Source: Taudactylus pleione
Taxonomy: Eukaryota > Chordata > Amphibia > Anura > Myobatrachidae
Reading direction: 5' to 3'
Length of the DNA stretch: 64,000 nucleotides
Assembly: GCA_031769625.1 (NCBI GenBank)
Contig: JAUIMM010000001.1
Coordinates: 2,108,001-2,172,000, forward strand
Part shown: in pieces, positions 32,080-43,141 of the stretch
How the letters are laid out: each line of letters opens with the position of its first letter
Position numbering within the stretch: the stretch's first letter is position 1
Notes under the pieces: model-generated
Database searches by the model: none
What the model saw: only the letters and a program-made list of their open reading frames with translations
Told to the model about the DNA's origin: nothing
Program-made: the position numbers and the translations under genes

Positions 32080-33665
32080 CACAATTCACAAACACAGAAA
32101 ATTTTTTTTTATGTGGTTTGTTTGTAGTGTACTTTGGGGGTTACAGCACCCTTTAACGGTCAAGCCAGCCGGCCCTTTACTTATGACACAGGCGCACGCT
32201 TGGCACTAATTTGTTGATGCACGTGCGGCTACTGCGCACACAATTCACAAACACAGAAAATATTTTTTTATTTGGTTTGGAGTGTACTTTGGGGGTTACA
32301 GCACCCTTTAACGGTCAAGCCAGCCGGCCCTTTACTTATGACACAGGCGCACGCTTGGCACTACTTTGTTGATGCACGTGCGGCTACTGCGCCACAATTC
32401 ACAAACACAGAAAATATTTTTTTATTTGGTTTGGAGTGTACTTTGGGGGTTACAGCACCCTTTAATGGTCAAGCCAGCCGGCCCTTTACTTATGACACAG
32501 GCGCACGCTTGGCACTACTTTGTTGATGCACGTGCGGCTACTGCGCACACAATTCACAAACACAGAAAATATTTTGTTATTTAGTTTGGAGTGTACTTTG
32601 GGGGTTACAGCACCCTTTAACGGTCAAGCCAGCTGGCCCTTTACTTATGACACAGGCGCACGCTTGGCACTACTTTGTTGATGCACGTGCAGCTACTGCG
32701 CACACAATTCACAAACACAGAAAATATTTTTTTATTTGGTTTGGAGTGTACTTTGGGGGTTACAGCACCCTTTAACGGTCAAGCCAGCCGGCCATTTACT
32801 TATGACACAGGCGCACGCTTGGCACTACTTTGTTGATGCATGTGCGGCTACTGCGCACACAATTCACAAACACAGAAAATATTTTGTTATTTGGTTTGGA
32901 GTGTACTTTGGGGGTTACAGCACCCTTTAACAGTCAAGCCAGCTGTCCCTTTACTTATAACACAGGCGCACGCTTGGCACTACTTTGTTGATGCACGTGC
33001 GGCTGCTGCGCACACAATTCAAACACAGAAAATATTTTTTTATTTGGTTTGGACTGGAGTGTACTTTGGGGGTTACAGCACCCTTTAACGGTCAAGCCAG
33101 CCGGCCCTTTACTTATGACGCAGGCGCACGCTTGGCACTACTTTGTAGATGCACGTACGGCTACTGCGCACACAATTCACAAATACAGAAAATATTTTGT
33201 TATTTGGTTTGGAGTGTACTTTGGGGGTTACAGCACCCTTTAACGTTCAAGCCAGCTGTCCCTTTACTTATGACACAGGCGCACGCTTGGCACTACTTTG
33301 TTGATGCACGTGCGGCTGCTGCGCACACAATTCAAACACAGAAAATATTTTTTTATTTGGTTTGGACTGGAGTGTACTTTGGGGGTTAAAGCACCCTTTA
33401 ACGGTCATGCCAGCCGGCCCTTTACTTATGACGCAGGCGCACGCTTGGCACTACTTTGTTGATGCACGTGCAGCTACTGCGCACACAATTCACAAACACA
33501 GGAAATATTTTTTTATTTGGTTTGGAGTGTACTTTGGGGTTTACAGCACCCTTTAACGGTCAAGCCAGCCGGCCCTTTACTTATGACACAGGCGCACGCT
33601 TGGCACTACTTTGTTGATGCACGTGCGGCTACTGCGCACACAATTCACAAACACAGAAAAAATAT
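32080..33665. repeat. 155-bp tandem repeat array, about ten units
   Basis: Units contain GGAGTGTACTTTGGGGGTTA, AGCCAGCCGGCCCTTTACTT, GCGCACGCTTGGCACTAC and ACACAATTCACAAACACAG. The first unit is more diverged (about 31,925-32,100). The array lies on the 5' side of the hAT transposase frame. Open frames of 60-130 codons across it repeat with the unit and are not genes. Confidence 0.95.
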
Positions 33666-33689
33666 TTTTTTTTTAGCACTTGGGGGGAG

Positions 33690-34010
33690 CACCCCTGACA
33701 GACAGATCACCCCCTGGACAACACTACAGCACCCCTTTAGGACTGGGACACTGCACAGGACTTTGGAGTGGACACAGCCCCTATGGACAATTGACTGCAC
33801 AACACAGTCCAGCCAGCCCCTATGGACTTTGAAGTAGTGGACACAGCCCCTATTGACAACAGCAGCACAGCACAACACTGCCAGCACCTGTGGACTTTGA
33901 AGTAGTGGACACAGCCCCTATGGACAACAGCAGCACAGCGCAGCACAGCACAGCACAACACTTCTCTGCACTACACTACACTACACTACACTACACTACA
34001 CAGCCCAGCC
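33690..34010. repeat. Short 'gacacagcccctatggac' repeats and (actac)n
   Basis: Three imperfect units of about 65 bp contain TGGACACAGCCCCTATGGAC. They are followed by cagcacag and a pure ctaca run at 33,972-34,001. Confidence 0.85.
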
Positions 34011-34338
34011 AGTCCTAACTCCCACCCTCCCTCTTCACTGTACACAGCCGAGTGAGAAAATGGCGCCGACGTGGCTACCTTATATAGGATCCAAAACCCG
34101 CGAGACCCGGAAGGCGGGATGATGATGTTTTGCCTCGATTTCAGATTCGAGTCTGGCGGGAAAAGTCGAGCTTGACTTGTCCCCCAACATCCCCCCATTG
34201 TGTCAATGTGGCCAATGTGAAATTATTAGAAGGTGTAAAATGGTTGATTTGGGGGCATTGTAGGTGTAATTAGAATTTTGGCACTACTATGGGGCCTATA
34301 TTGAACTAGCGGATACTATGGGGCATACATTGAACTCG

Positions 34339-34937
34339 AGGCCTGATTCAGAGCCGCTCATAAGCAGCCGCTCGTTCGCTCCGAGCGATGTTCGCACAAC
34401 TGCGCATGCGTATGGGTCGTAATACGCATGCGTCAACCAGTCATTGCGGTCGGAATTCGTGTGCTCGTAAAGCAGCGAGGGGCTGTTAATTTGAGTGACA
34501 GAATGTACCGTTTGTGGGTGGTAACAGGGGAAGGTGCTTGAAAACGGGGGAGTGGAGATCCGAACGCAGGCGTGCCAAACGGTCAAAATGGTGTTTAATG
34601 GGTGTGCATAATTAACAAAGCAGCGTCATCGACCACGTCACTTGGTTGTCTTTTAGCCTGAACTGCTTGCAGTGATTGCGGGAAGTAAATCCTACCACAA
34701 GCACTGTGAGCAGTTCAGACGCCTTTCGATGTTCCCGATTAATCAAATAAATAGCGGAGATGACGTATGATGCAAACTGCAAAGGGGCGTCTTTACAAAA
34801 TAGCGAGCACATTTTTCGGACGCTCGCTCTGACATAGAGGCATCCACAGACCGCAAAGTGCGAGCGCTCAATTTAAATATCCGGCCCCTTTTTCAGAACG
34901 ACCGTCAGCAAATAGCATCTGACTCTGAATTAGGCCC
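34339..34937. mobile_element. Longer relative of the family 1 MITE without the hairpin chain
   Basis: A 599-bp element with ends AGGCCTGATTCAGA and TCTGAATTAGGCCC and TCG on both sides (34,336-34,338 and 34,938-34,940). It has family 1 termini, but the interior is mostly ordinary sequence with only a few short palindromes (CGCATGCGTATG... near 34,400). It may be an older sister family using the same transposase. Confidence 0.75.
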
Positions 34938-35440
34938 TCGGTCATTACTAGGGGGCAGAAAATTAACAACCAGTGTGGGGAGAGGTCTCTCTCTTGAAGC
35001 ATTGGGATGGGGGCCCCTTCAAAATGTTGCTATGGGACCCTTGAAGTTTTGGCTACACCCCTGTCCAGGCCTATTGGAATTATACAATGCATATAAGTAT
35101 GATTACAGTTATACATTACATTCGGTGTATAAGCACAGTATGCTGTGAATGCGCATTTATAGTATACATGGGCTATACTAAGTGGTAATAATGTTAAATT
35201 CATGAACTTGATGTTGCTTATTTTTACAAGAAGCTCCCAGTTGCCTTACAGTGATTCTCTTTGGTTTGCGAGAACTAGTGATCCAGGCAGCAGGTACTGT
35301 ACATGTGCGCAGAGCTGCCACCGGGAAATATGGGGCCTAGTAAAACAGCGCTCCCCGTCCGGTCCCCTTACTGCTGTACCCCCCATTCCCCCCAATAGAG
35401 GCCCTGTGTGCATGATGGAGACCATGAGTCAGAAGCCTGG
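34938..35440. other. Upstream region of gene B
   Basis: A repeat fragment around 34,990-35,065 (gggccccttcaaaatgttgctatgggaccc) precedes sequence that is conserved nowhere else in the window. It probably includes distal promoter DNA of the PHF7-like gene. Confidence 0.4.
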
Positions 35441-35452
35441 CCTGCCATGGTT

Positions 35453-35489
35453 ATGCAAATCAGTGATGTCACAGAGGCCAGTGACATCA
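35453..35489 (+). promoter_or_regulatory. Octamer and paired CRE-like sites upstream of gene B
   Basis: ATGCAAAT (35,453-35,460) is followed directly by TGATGTCA (35,464-35,471) and TGACATCA (35,482-35,489), an inverted CRE-like pair with centres 18 bp apart. The start codon is about 160 bp downstream. CREM/CREB and POU factors drive many germ-cell genes, which would suit a PHF7 relative; this is inference from motifs only. Confidence 0.45.
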
Positions 35490-35645
35490 TAGCACAGGAC
35501 AGCAGGTGAGGCTCACACAGAGCAGCAGACACATTATAGTTACAGATTCTTAGCGAGGTGCATCGTTTTTATTATAAGACGAATTTTCTCTAATTGTACA
35601 ACTAGAGAAGCTTCTAAGAGGCTGTACGACTTAATGTGAGGCGTC

Positions 35646-35659
35646 ATGGCCTCCCCTAG
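35646..35659 (+). CDS. PHF7-like gene B, coding exon 1 (start codon)
   Basis: ATGGCCTCCCCTAG followed by GTAAGTGAG, a near-perfect donor. The ATG is chosen because MASP(R) joins in phase with the basic exon at 37,755 (MASPRKRKRKTNRDP). The 5' leader lies in the preceding roughly 100 bp. Confidence 0.8.
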
Positions 35660-37754
35660 GTAAGTGAGAAGAAGCCGGGACACTTTAGCATTGGTTTTAC
35701 AATTGTTGTTATTTGTTTTTGGGAGATTGTATTATTTTCCTTATTTAAAACAGCTTGAATTATTTTTAAATGCAATAGTACTAAGTAATGTGTACATACC
35801 TGTAATATAGATGCCTAGTCGTTACAGTTAGCCGTCCAATCAACATATAACGCTAAATTCAAAATGATCAGGGGAAACAACAATTTAATAATACTCAGAC
35901 ATGACTCTGTAGGCAGAGCTAGTCCTGCACGGGGACTACTGGTCTCCCAATATATACTTACATATGAGAATGTTCAATGAGGTACAACCTATATGGTTAC
36001 ATCTCAGAGAGAAATCCTAAAAAGAAATATATTAATAACACTCAAGGGCACTTATCTGCTTATATAATCTATATACATTCTGCAGAGTTTGGTAATAATC
36101 ACTTAGTCACATATAAATCTCTGCCATCATAATCGTGTTGGATGCACAGACTGTAGAATGTCATTAGCAGCTGCAGCATCATACAAATACAATACTGGGA
36201 ATCTCCCAAACAGGTCTTTGCAGTGTGATTGAATTTACATACATAGAAATATGATTTGTACTGGCAGAACCTGGCTTAGGATAGTAATTAGGCACAGCAT
36301 CCAGGTATTTACACACAGGATTAAGACTAATCCATATAAACTAAATTTGCCACAATGTTTGAGTCACAGGTTGGGTATATGTGTTTGTTATAAGATAGGT
36401 TAACAAGTCCCCATTATGACTGGGCTATTACCAAATGTAAGAAGACTTATCTGTAGAGAGTACCTCCAGGTAATATGTAGGAGAGGGTATGTACATGAAA
36501 GACCCCAGACCATGAGTGACAACCTGCTTCTGCTGTTACTCTGTTATACAGACCCCATCCTTTTCCAGGTTCTCATAATGTGTTACTACTGACTACTGTA
36601 CGTTTCTCATGCCACACCAGTCTCCCTGCTCTCTCATCCACCGTCCTCTGTATAATGGTGTGACAGCAGAAGAAGGTTAGCACTCATGGTCTGGGATCTT
36701 TCATCTACAATCTGCCTCCTATATACTACCTAACATTGGTGTAATTACCATAGGTGCAAGGGCTGCAGCTGCTATACAGCCCAGAGCTGAGGGGGAACCC
36801 TTCCTTGTCAAAGTTACATGTATTATATATATATTTCACCATTGGGTGATACATATGAGCTGTCATATTGCATTAGTTTTGTAACAAGTACTCAGTGAAT
36901 ATTACGGATTTGCATGCAAAGCAAAAATATACAAATACAATTCCGACTAACTAACACTTTGGTTTGATGCACCTGGTGCAGATGGACAGGCTCATGTATG
37001 AAAGTAAAGTCCCACATCACACACCTGGAAATACACAGGGTGTTATAAGGCAGTGCATGCATTTGCAGGCCCAGATAGCCTCAGATAGTACACTTCTGCC
37101 AATGTACCATTTACATACACAAATGTGACACCTGTAATAGGCACAGTCCTGATGTCCCCTCACTCTCATGATATTATGTAAGACATACTGTAAGTGAGAT
37201 GGAGCCGAGCAGTATTCTAGGAGAAAAAACAGGTAAATGCGGTGGTTCTAGTGTCGGTTGGGTGTGGAAGTGATGCAATCTTTCATCATGCACAATTATA
37301 TTTTCTAGTGTATCTGCTGCTGCTGTATACCCACAGAGGTGCAGAGTCATTGTCTGAGGGCAGTCCCAGGGACTGTGGCCTGTTGAATCACGTTTGCACA
37401 TAGAAAAGTGTCCAAATTCTTGCAGTTTGTAAATGACCCTTAATGAAAGCAATCTGATTGGATTATTGCACAGTTACACGTAACCCCTATACAGTATATG
37501 TGTGCACAATCTTTACCTCTTAGCGTGTGGTTGCTGTGAAGCCTTTGGGTGGAAGTCTTACATGTAGTTATGGTTTGGTTGGACATTAAGGGTCTAGTGT
37601 GGCTGTTTCTGATCCTCTGGTCTTTCAGCACCTTGCGACCCACTTCCACTAAAGCGCCAGCTCTCAGAATACACTGTATAGGACACATACATAAAGGAGG
37701 GTTATTATGATTTGCACATTTATGGCATCATTTTGTTTTTGTATCTTTGTTTAG
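35660..37754. other. Intron 1 of gene B
   Basis: Unique-looking A/T-rich sequence with a (TA)n at about 36,824. No convincing nested gene is seen; open frames of 80-90 codons on the minus strand at 37,174-37,690 lack domains. Confidence 0.6.
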
Positions 37755-37816
37755 GAAAAGAAAGCGAAAGACAAATAGGGATCCGGCTCCAAGCTCATCG
37801 CTGGACGCCGCTCCCG
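37755..37816 (+). CDS. PHF7-like gene B, coding exon 2 (basic, NLS-like)
   Basis: Acceptor ttgtttag and donor CCCG|GTAAGA enclose 62 bp. Together with exon 1 it encodes RKRKRKTNRDPAPSSSLDAAP-type residues (quoted here only in part: KRKRKTNRD), a likely nuclear localisation signal ahead of the first zinc module. It leaves one base for exon 3. Confidence 0.85.
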
Positions 37817-38294
37817 GTAAGAGAGGAGCCAGGAGAAGTCTTATTACACCTTCAGTAATATAACTGTAATTACACACATTGCTGGTGTCCTGAGAGCTGC
37901 CTCCTAGTAATTATACAGTGGGTCATTAATAATAATAATGCTCTTTATGGATTATGGGTAGTTCTCCCGCACAGCTTTACATTGTTGTAAAATGATTGCT
38001 CTGTATTGTACCACAGTGCTCGGTGCAGGTCTCAGCCACTATCTAGTTACTAGGAGCTGCAATGTCTGTGTGATATTCCAGCAATGATACAGTATCCCAA
38101 ATGCTGCTATTGTTGGGGAGGGGGAACCATGTCAGAACTAGTCCCATAATACAATGTTATATAAATGATATATTCTTGGGGGCTGTAAACAGGAACAATC
38201 AGACATTGTTTGGAGATACCTTTACCCTCCCCAGTAATTACAATATTGGGCACATTATGCTGGAATATCTGTAAGTGATGGTGATTACCGGTGA

Positions 38295-38560
38295 TTATAT
38301 CATACATGCCTACTCTCCCGGAGCGTCCAGGAGGCTCCCAAAAATTGTCTTGCACTCCCAGCCGCCTGGAAAAGTGGTCAAGTCTCCCGGGCGGCCACAT
38401 TCCCTTGGACCCCCACACACACCCCTGCAGCGGAGGGGCAGATAAAGCGATTTGTGATGAATCGCATCATGATGGCCTTGCCCCCTGCTTCACAATTCTG
38501 GTAATCTCGTCATTGTGTAGTGGGGACGGGGCCACGATGAGGCTATTCTACCATCACGCC
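38295..38560. repeat. 'Ctcccgg' dispersed repeat in intron 2
   Basis: Contains catgcctactctcccgga..., TGATGAATCGCATCATGATG and ccccctgcttcacaatt, words shared with the repeats at 22,330-22,930. It is an interspersed repeat copy. Confidence 0.6.
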
Positions 38561-39176
38561 CCCGCACCACCCCATGAGCCCCATCACGTCCCCTGTCCTG
38601 TTATATAACCTATGCTCCCTCCCTCTGTATGCTCTGCCAGCTACAGTCCCACCAGCCCCTATTATCTTAGCAGTATGCTCTCCCTCTAGTCTATGAGCTC
38701 TAATTAGCGCCACCATCTACCCTCTGTCTCACAGCTGCCGTCCTTCACCAACCTTGTATGTACTTGTGCTGTATTGTAGGTGTAAGTTGTATTTTGTATG
38801 ATTTATATCTCTCCGGCACTACATTATTATTACTTATTTATGAACAGTTATATATATATATTCCCTATCACTTGGAGACACATTACTGCAGGGTTAATTA
38901 TTTTCAATTTTTTGGCAAAAGCAAATTAACCTGCCAGTGTGTTTTTGTGTTTTTGTGTTTTTGTTTTTTGTGTTTTTTGGAGTGTGGGATGAATCCTGAG
39001 TAAACCCACCTAAACACAAGGAGAACATGCAAACTCTACACTCATAGTGGCTTGATCAGGAATCAAACTCAGGACATTATTGCATGATGACACTCATTTT
39101 AAACATGTATTGCTGGAGGTGACACACACATATAAATAGCACATCTTACAGCTAACCTCTTGTCTTGCTTCCACAG

Positions 39177-39274
39177 AATGCGTTTTCTGCGGCCGTGCAG
39201 AGAATGACGTGGCCAAATTTGGAGAGTTGCTAACTAATAGCAAAGAGAAGCTGACTGTCCACCACTACTGCCTG
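39177..39274 (+). CDS. PHF7-like gene B, coding exon 3 (extended PHD, first part)
   Basis: Acceptor cttccacag, 98 bp, donor CCTG|GTATAT. It encodes ECVFCGRAENDVAKFG and ends in LTVHHYCL: the opening Cys-x2-Cys and the His-His-Tyr-Cys zinc ligands of the extended PHD found in PHF7, G2E3 and PHF6-type proteins. Phase joins are exact on both sides. Confidence 0.95.
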
Positions 39275-39314
39275 GTATATATGCTAATAAATGATTGATG
39301 AACATCAGTATACA

Positions 39315-39680
39315 TATACAGGGTGGGACTGGCCCACAGGGGTATAGGGGAAATCCCCGGTGGGCCCCACTGTCTGAAAGCCCCACCCCCTCCTCTAGGC
39401 GTCATGCTCCAGACTGTGCACTGAATTGTACATTGTTACTCTATTAGAGGGTCAGTTACCTTGTGGAGCAGACCCCTGATAAACATCAGTTCATGATTCA
39501 CTTCTATAGAAACTACATCAAGATTTGCCTAATGGTTAGCCAAGCAAATTTCGCAGCTGTCCACACCCCCTCTATTGGATGACCACACCTCTTTGTTGGA
39601 TGACCACACCCCCTCTGTCGGATAGGCCCCTATCACTGCTTTTCCCTGGTGAGCCCTTTATGCCCCAGTACGACACAATA
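39315..39680. repeat. Dispersed repeat in intron 3
   Basis: Bounded by GGTGGGACTGGCCCACAGGG and a ccctttatgccccagtacgac end. The cccggtgggccccactg words match 15,430-15,460 in reverse. The interior holds three ttggatgaccacacc-type short repeats. Confidence 0.6.
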
Positions 39681-39930
39681 TATATATATTTCCTCCATTT
39701 TTAACTTTAGACATAGTGAATATTTTTTTGCGGAATCTTCCCCTAAGGATATGTAGATATCTGCACAGTTAATGCTAAATGCAGGAAACAGTGTAACAAT
39801 GTACTCCCAGTAATAACACGGGAATATACGCTACAGACACAAGTGTATCACATTGTTATTGGGAATGCAGTACAGGTGTTAGCTCAGTGATTATACCCAT
39901 AAGTACATCTCCCCTCTCTCTCTGATCCAG

Positions 39931-40032
39931 CTGCTATCCACCGGTATGCCGCAAAGAGGCAGAGACAGCCAAGGATTCTACGGCTTCCTCTTCACAGACG
40001 TGCGGAAGGCAGCGAGACGGGCAGCAGAGATG
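39931..40032 (+). CDS. PHF7-like gene B, coding exon 4 (extended PHD linker)
   Basis: Acceptor tctgatccag, 102 bp, donor GATG|GTGAGG, phase 0 on both sides. The product (LLSTGMPQRG, then GFYGFLFTDVRKAARRAAEM) corresponds to the conserved GxYGFL-x-DVRK segment between the two zinc clusters of the PHF7/G2E3 extended PHD. Confidence 0.95.
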
Positions 40033-40175
40033 GTGAGGGGGCTGATCATGGTGATACTTCCTCATGTTGTGTGACCGGCACCCAGCAAACATTCTCTTTT
40101 TATGTCACAGGAAAACTGAATTACACATATTGTGCCTGATCCTGAGTACACACATCGTCTAGTGTGTACCCAGCA

Positions 40176-40547
40176 TAAAGTTGGGTACACACTAGGTCGA
40201 CAACCTATCTGACGATTGGTAAGTGTATACTTACCAATTCATCTGCCCAATGTGCCGGGCTTGACTGCTCAAATGGGAGGGCATTTAAATCGCCCACCCA
40301 GTTGAGCTGACAATCACCGCCAGGTCTAGCTGTATGTGTACGGGTGATAGGCGGATCGTCCGTACATACCAGCAGATGGCCGATGTATCTTTCAGATATA
40401 TCGGCAATCGGCTATGCCGCACAACAGATCAGATATGGCTGTGAACGACGTCTCCTATACACATGTACACACCCGGCGATGCACTATAGATATATCACCC
40501 ATTTAAGCGAGCAGGTGATATATCTATCAGTGTGTACCTGGCTTTAG
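40176..40547. mobile_element. Hairpin-rich MITE, family 3, in intron 4
   Basis: Ends AGTTGGGTACACACTAG and AGTGTGTACCTGGCTT lie next to TAA on the left and TAG on the right. Internal palindromes include 40,214-40,238 (gattggtaagt/acttaccaat), a gatgtatc...gatatatc pair near 40,381-40,405 and 40,488-40,526 (GATATATCACC / GGTGATATATC). A second lone end (agtgtgtacccagcat) at 40,161 suggests nested or tandem copies. Confidence 0.65.
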
Positions 40548-40704
40548 AGGTGCTGTTTCCTATCTCTTCAGCTATGGAGCAGCACAGAAGGTGGTTAGCA
40601 GAGGACCTGGCTATACGTGTTAATTACAGTGATGATTTTATTATTAGTAAAGGGGTTATTTAGGGGTGGGAAAGGGAAGCCAGCACTCAGGATCCTGGTG
40701 GTCA

Positions 40705-41400
40705 GAATCCCGATGCAGGCATCCTGACAGGTTTAGGATACTGACACCTGCAGGTAAGTATCCTAAACCCTCCCCCTAAACCTATCACTCCCTCCCCACA
40801 GCCAAACCTGTCCCTCCCTCCCCGCAGCCTAAACCTGTCCATCCTTCCCCACAGCCTAAACCTGTCCCTCCCTCCCCGCAGCCTAAACCTGTTGCTCCCT
40901 CCCCACAGTCTAAACCTGTCCCTCCCTCCCCGCAGAATAATCCTGGCCCTCCCATCCCATAGCCTAAACATGTCCCTCCCTCCCCACAGCCTAAACCTGT
41001 CCCTTCCTCTCCACAGCCTAAACCTAGCCCTCCCTCCCCGCAGCCTAAACCTGTCCCTCGCTCCCCACAGCCTAAACCTGTCCCTCCCTCCCCACAGCCT
41101 AAACCTGTCCCTCCCTCCCCGCAGTCTAAACCTGTTCCTCCCTCCCCACAGCCTAAACCTATCCCTCCCTCCCCACAGCCTAAACCTGTCAATCCCTCCC
41201 CGAAGCCTAAACCTTTCTTCCCTTCCCCCCTGCAGCTTAAACCTAGCCCTCCCCCAAGTGCCTAATCCTAACCCCTAGCACCCTCCCCCTATCACGCAAT
41301 ACTTACCGTCGGGATGCCGGTGGTTGGGATGCTGGTGCCGGGTACTAAATGGTGTCTGGATTCCAGCACTGGCATTCTGAGCGCCGGCTTCCCGACAGCT
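40705..41400. mobile_element. MITE-like element carrying a 27-bp C-rich minisatellite
   Basis: The termini hold gatcctggtggtcagaatcccgatgc (left) and TACCGTCGGGATGCCGGTGG...GCGCCGGCTTCCCGACAG (right), a style shared with 17,455-17,800. Between 40,765 and 41,250 are about 17 units of cctaaacctgtccctccctccccacag. It lies in intron 4 of gene B. Confidence 0.7.
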
Positions 41401-41501
41401 GGGAAATAAACTACATCCCATTATATATAGTGGGGAACCTCCTTACACCCATTGTTCTTCTCTTACTCACTATTGTCATTTGTCATTTATAATGTTTGCA
41501 G

Positions 41502-41626
41502 ACCTGCACAGTGTGTAAGGAACCGGGAGCATCCATCCACTGCAGCAGGAAGGGCTGCACAGAGAACGTGCACTTCCCATGTGGCCAGGAGAAGGGCTTC
41601 ATCTCCCAGTATGCCGAGCAGTTTCC
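41502..41626 (+). CDS. PHF7-like gene B, coding exon 5 (extended PHD, second zinc cluster)
   Basis: Acceptor atgtttgcag, 125 bp, donor TTTCC|GTGAGT. It encodes TCTVCKEPGASIHC, a Cys pair GC, then NVHFPCGQEKGFISQY, matching the second half of the extended PHD (HFPCG is near-invariant in this family). All zinc ligands are present. Confidence 0.95.
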
Positions 41627-41985
41627 GTGAGTAATCCATTTACTTCTAGGTATTGGCTACATCCCATTAGTTATAGCTAAAGTGCATTAAGTGCGAGAAA
41701 TGCCATGTGCAATGTACGTGATATCATACTGTATTATTGGAGAATGTGGACGTGGGGATAAAGACTAAATATATAGATGATAGAGACCTGGCATTGAGCG
41801 TCGGGGAAAGGGGTGGTAACAAAACTTTGCTTTTGGGTGGATTGTTTAGTGTTTAAATGTAGAAGAGGTCACACATGGGGTGACAGCAGGAGGTAGCTCT
41901 ATGGGAGAATATGCAGTTACAGAGGCTCTATTGATGTTTCCTTTGAAGTACTCACAATTTGTACTCTTACATTGTTCCCTTATAG

Positions 41986-42145
41986 ATCATTTTGCACAAA
42001 GCATCGGCCCTTTCAGAAGGCTAAGCCACAGGAAGACCCCAGTGCATGCACCATCTGCCTGGAAGATCTGACACCTTCTCCATCTTATGAGGTGATTAAA
42101 TGCCCCTGCTGCAAACATACCTGGCTCCACAGGACCTGCGTGCAG
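41986..42145 (+). CDS. PHF7-like gene B, coding exon 6 (end of extended PHD, start of RING)
   Basis: Acceptor cccttatag, 160 bp, donor GCAG|GTAAGT. It begins with SFCTKHRP, the last Cys-x2-His of the extended PHD. After a 15-residue linker it enters the RING with CTICLEDL, CPCCKHTWLHRTCVQ. The cysteine/histidine spacing is intact, so the ubiquitin-ligase module looks functional. Confidence 0.95.
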
Positions 42146-43034
42146 GTAAGTTCTCACGTTACTACTTACTCCTCACCGGGACAGACTCTTATCAGAGCCA
42201 GTGTCTTGGCCAAAATAATCTTGATAAATTGCCCCAAAAGTGCGATGAGATAAGCAGGAGGTGAGCCAGGAGGAGCCCCATGGAGTGGAGGGATTAGAGG
42301 AGAATGGGGGGTGGTCACCAATATCAAATGCTGCCCTGAGGTCATGGGATATAAGAATAGTGAACTGGCCATGAGGAGGCCACCAGTGATTGTGGGGGGA
42401 ATGAAGGGACCCAAAGCCTGATTGGAGAGGACCTAGGAGGGATTGGGAGGAGGGGAATGAGGTGCTGTCATTGTACACCAATCGCTCGCAGGGGCTTAGG
42501 GGTAAGGGGAGGACAGATGGGACACTACATATATCGCTCTGCATTTTATGGGTGATCTAATGCAGAAGCTGATAACTGTGTCCACTCTTTATACTGTATA
42601 TGATGTTTTATGACACATGATGATGCTGCCTGACATTAGGCTGGTGTCTTATACTCACTCAGTCAGCTCTTGTGCAGGACTTTTGCTTTATAGCTGTAAG
42701 TATGTTATATATATATCTCTCCAAATGACAGCCAACACACGCTGTATATATCAGTCAGGCGGCTTTGTCTGTGGTGACGCCTCATTGGTGCTCAATGAAC
42801 ACCAAATCCACATCCAAAGTAGTTGCACAAAAGCAGAGGTCACTCACCAGGACTTCTCTTCATAGTGGTAAAACACCTTCTTTACTTGTCACAGCATTGG
42901 TGCAATAATCAAGAAGGTCGATGTTTCCACCGCAAAAACGCTGTCTTTTTCAAGACACCACCAGTGCATAGGACAGGACACGTATATATATATATATTAA
43001 TTAATTTGAACCTCTAACTGTACATTTATTACAG
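42146..43034. other. Intron 6 of gene B
   Basis: A purine-rich segment at about 42,240-42,500 (gaggtgagccaggagg..., tcaaatgctgccctgaggtcat) looks like an interspersed repeat. A short (TA)n lies at 42,982-42,998. No exon is seen. Confidence 0.5.
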
Positions 43035-43141
43035 ATGCAGGCACTAAGCGCAGGAAAGTATTACCTGAAGTGTCCCATATGCCAGAATATGGAGCGCTTC
43101 CAGAAGGAGATGGTACGGATGGGCATCTACATTCCTCACAG
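43035..43141 (+). CDS. PHF7-like gene B, coding exon 7 (end of RING)
   Basis: Acceptor tttattacag, 107 bp, donor CACAG|GTATAT. It supplies the final RING pair (YYLKCPICQN) and an amphipathic segment ending GIYIPHR, whose last codon is completed by the A that begins exon 8 at 46,816. Confidence 0.95.

Larger units (their letters stand above)
29107..34190 (-). mobile_element. Decayed hAT DNA transposon (approximate limits)
   Basis: A BED-finger/hAT transposase frame on the minus strand lies at 29,743-31,881. A tandem 155-bp array and a G/C-rich leader lie on its 5' side, to about 34,190. The left end near 29,107 starts AGGGTATGCACCGGCCAC, a style common at hAT termini. I could not find a matching right terminal repeat, so the limits are estimates. 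Confidence 0.6.

Noticed and set aside
32272..33556. Repeated 64-82-codon frames (MVWSVLWGLQHPL...) as a small gene family
   Set aside because: They are the 155-bp tandem repeat translated; no promoter or splice logic.
40785..41278. Gly/Cys-rich or Leu/Pro/Ser-rich proteins across the C-rich array
   Set aside because: The frames exist only because the unit is 27 bp; they lie inside an intron between well-supported exons.
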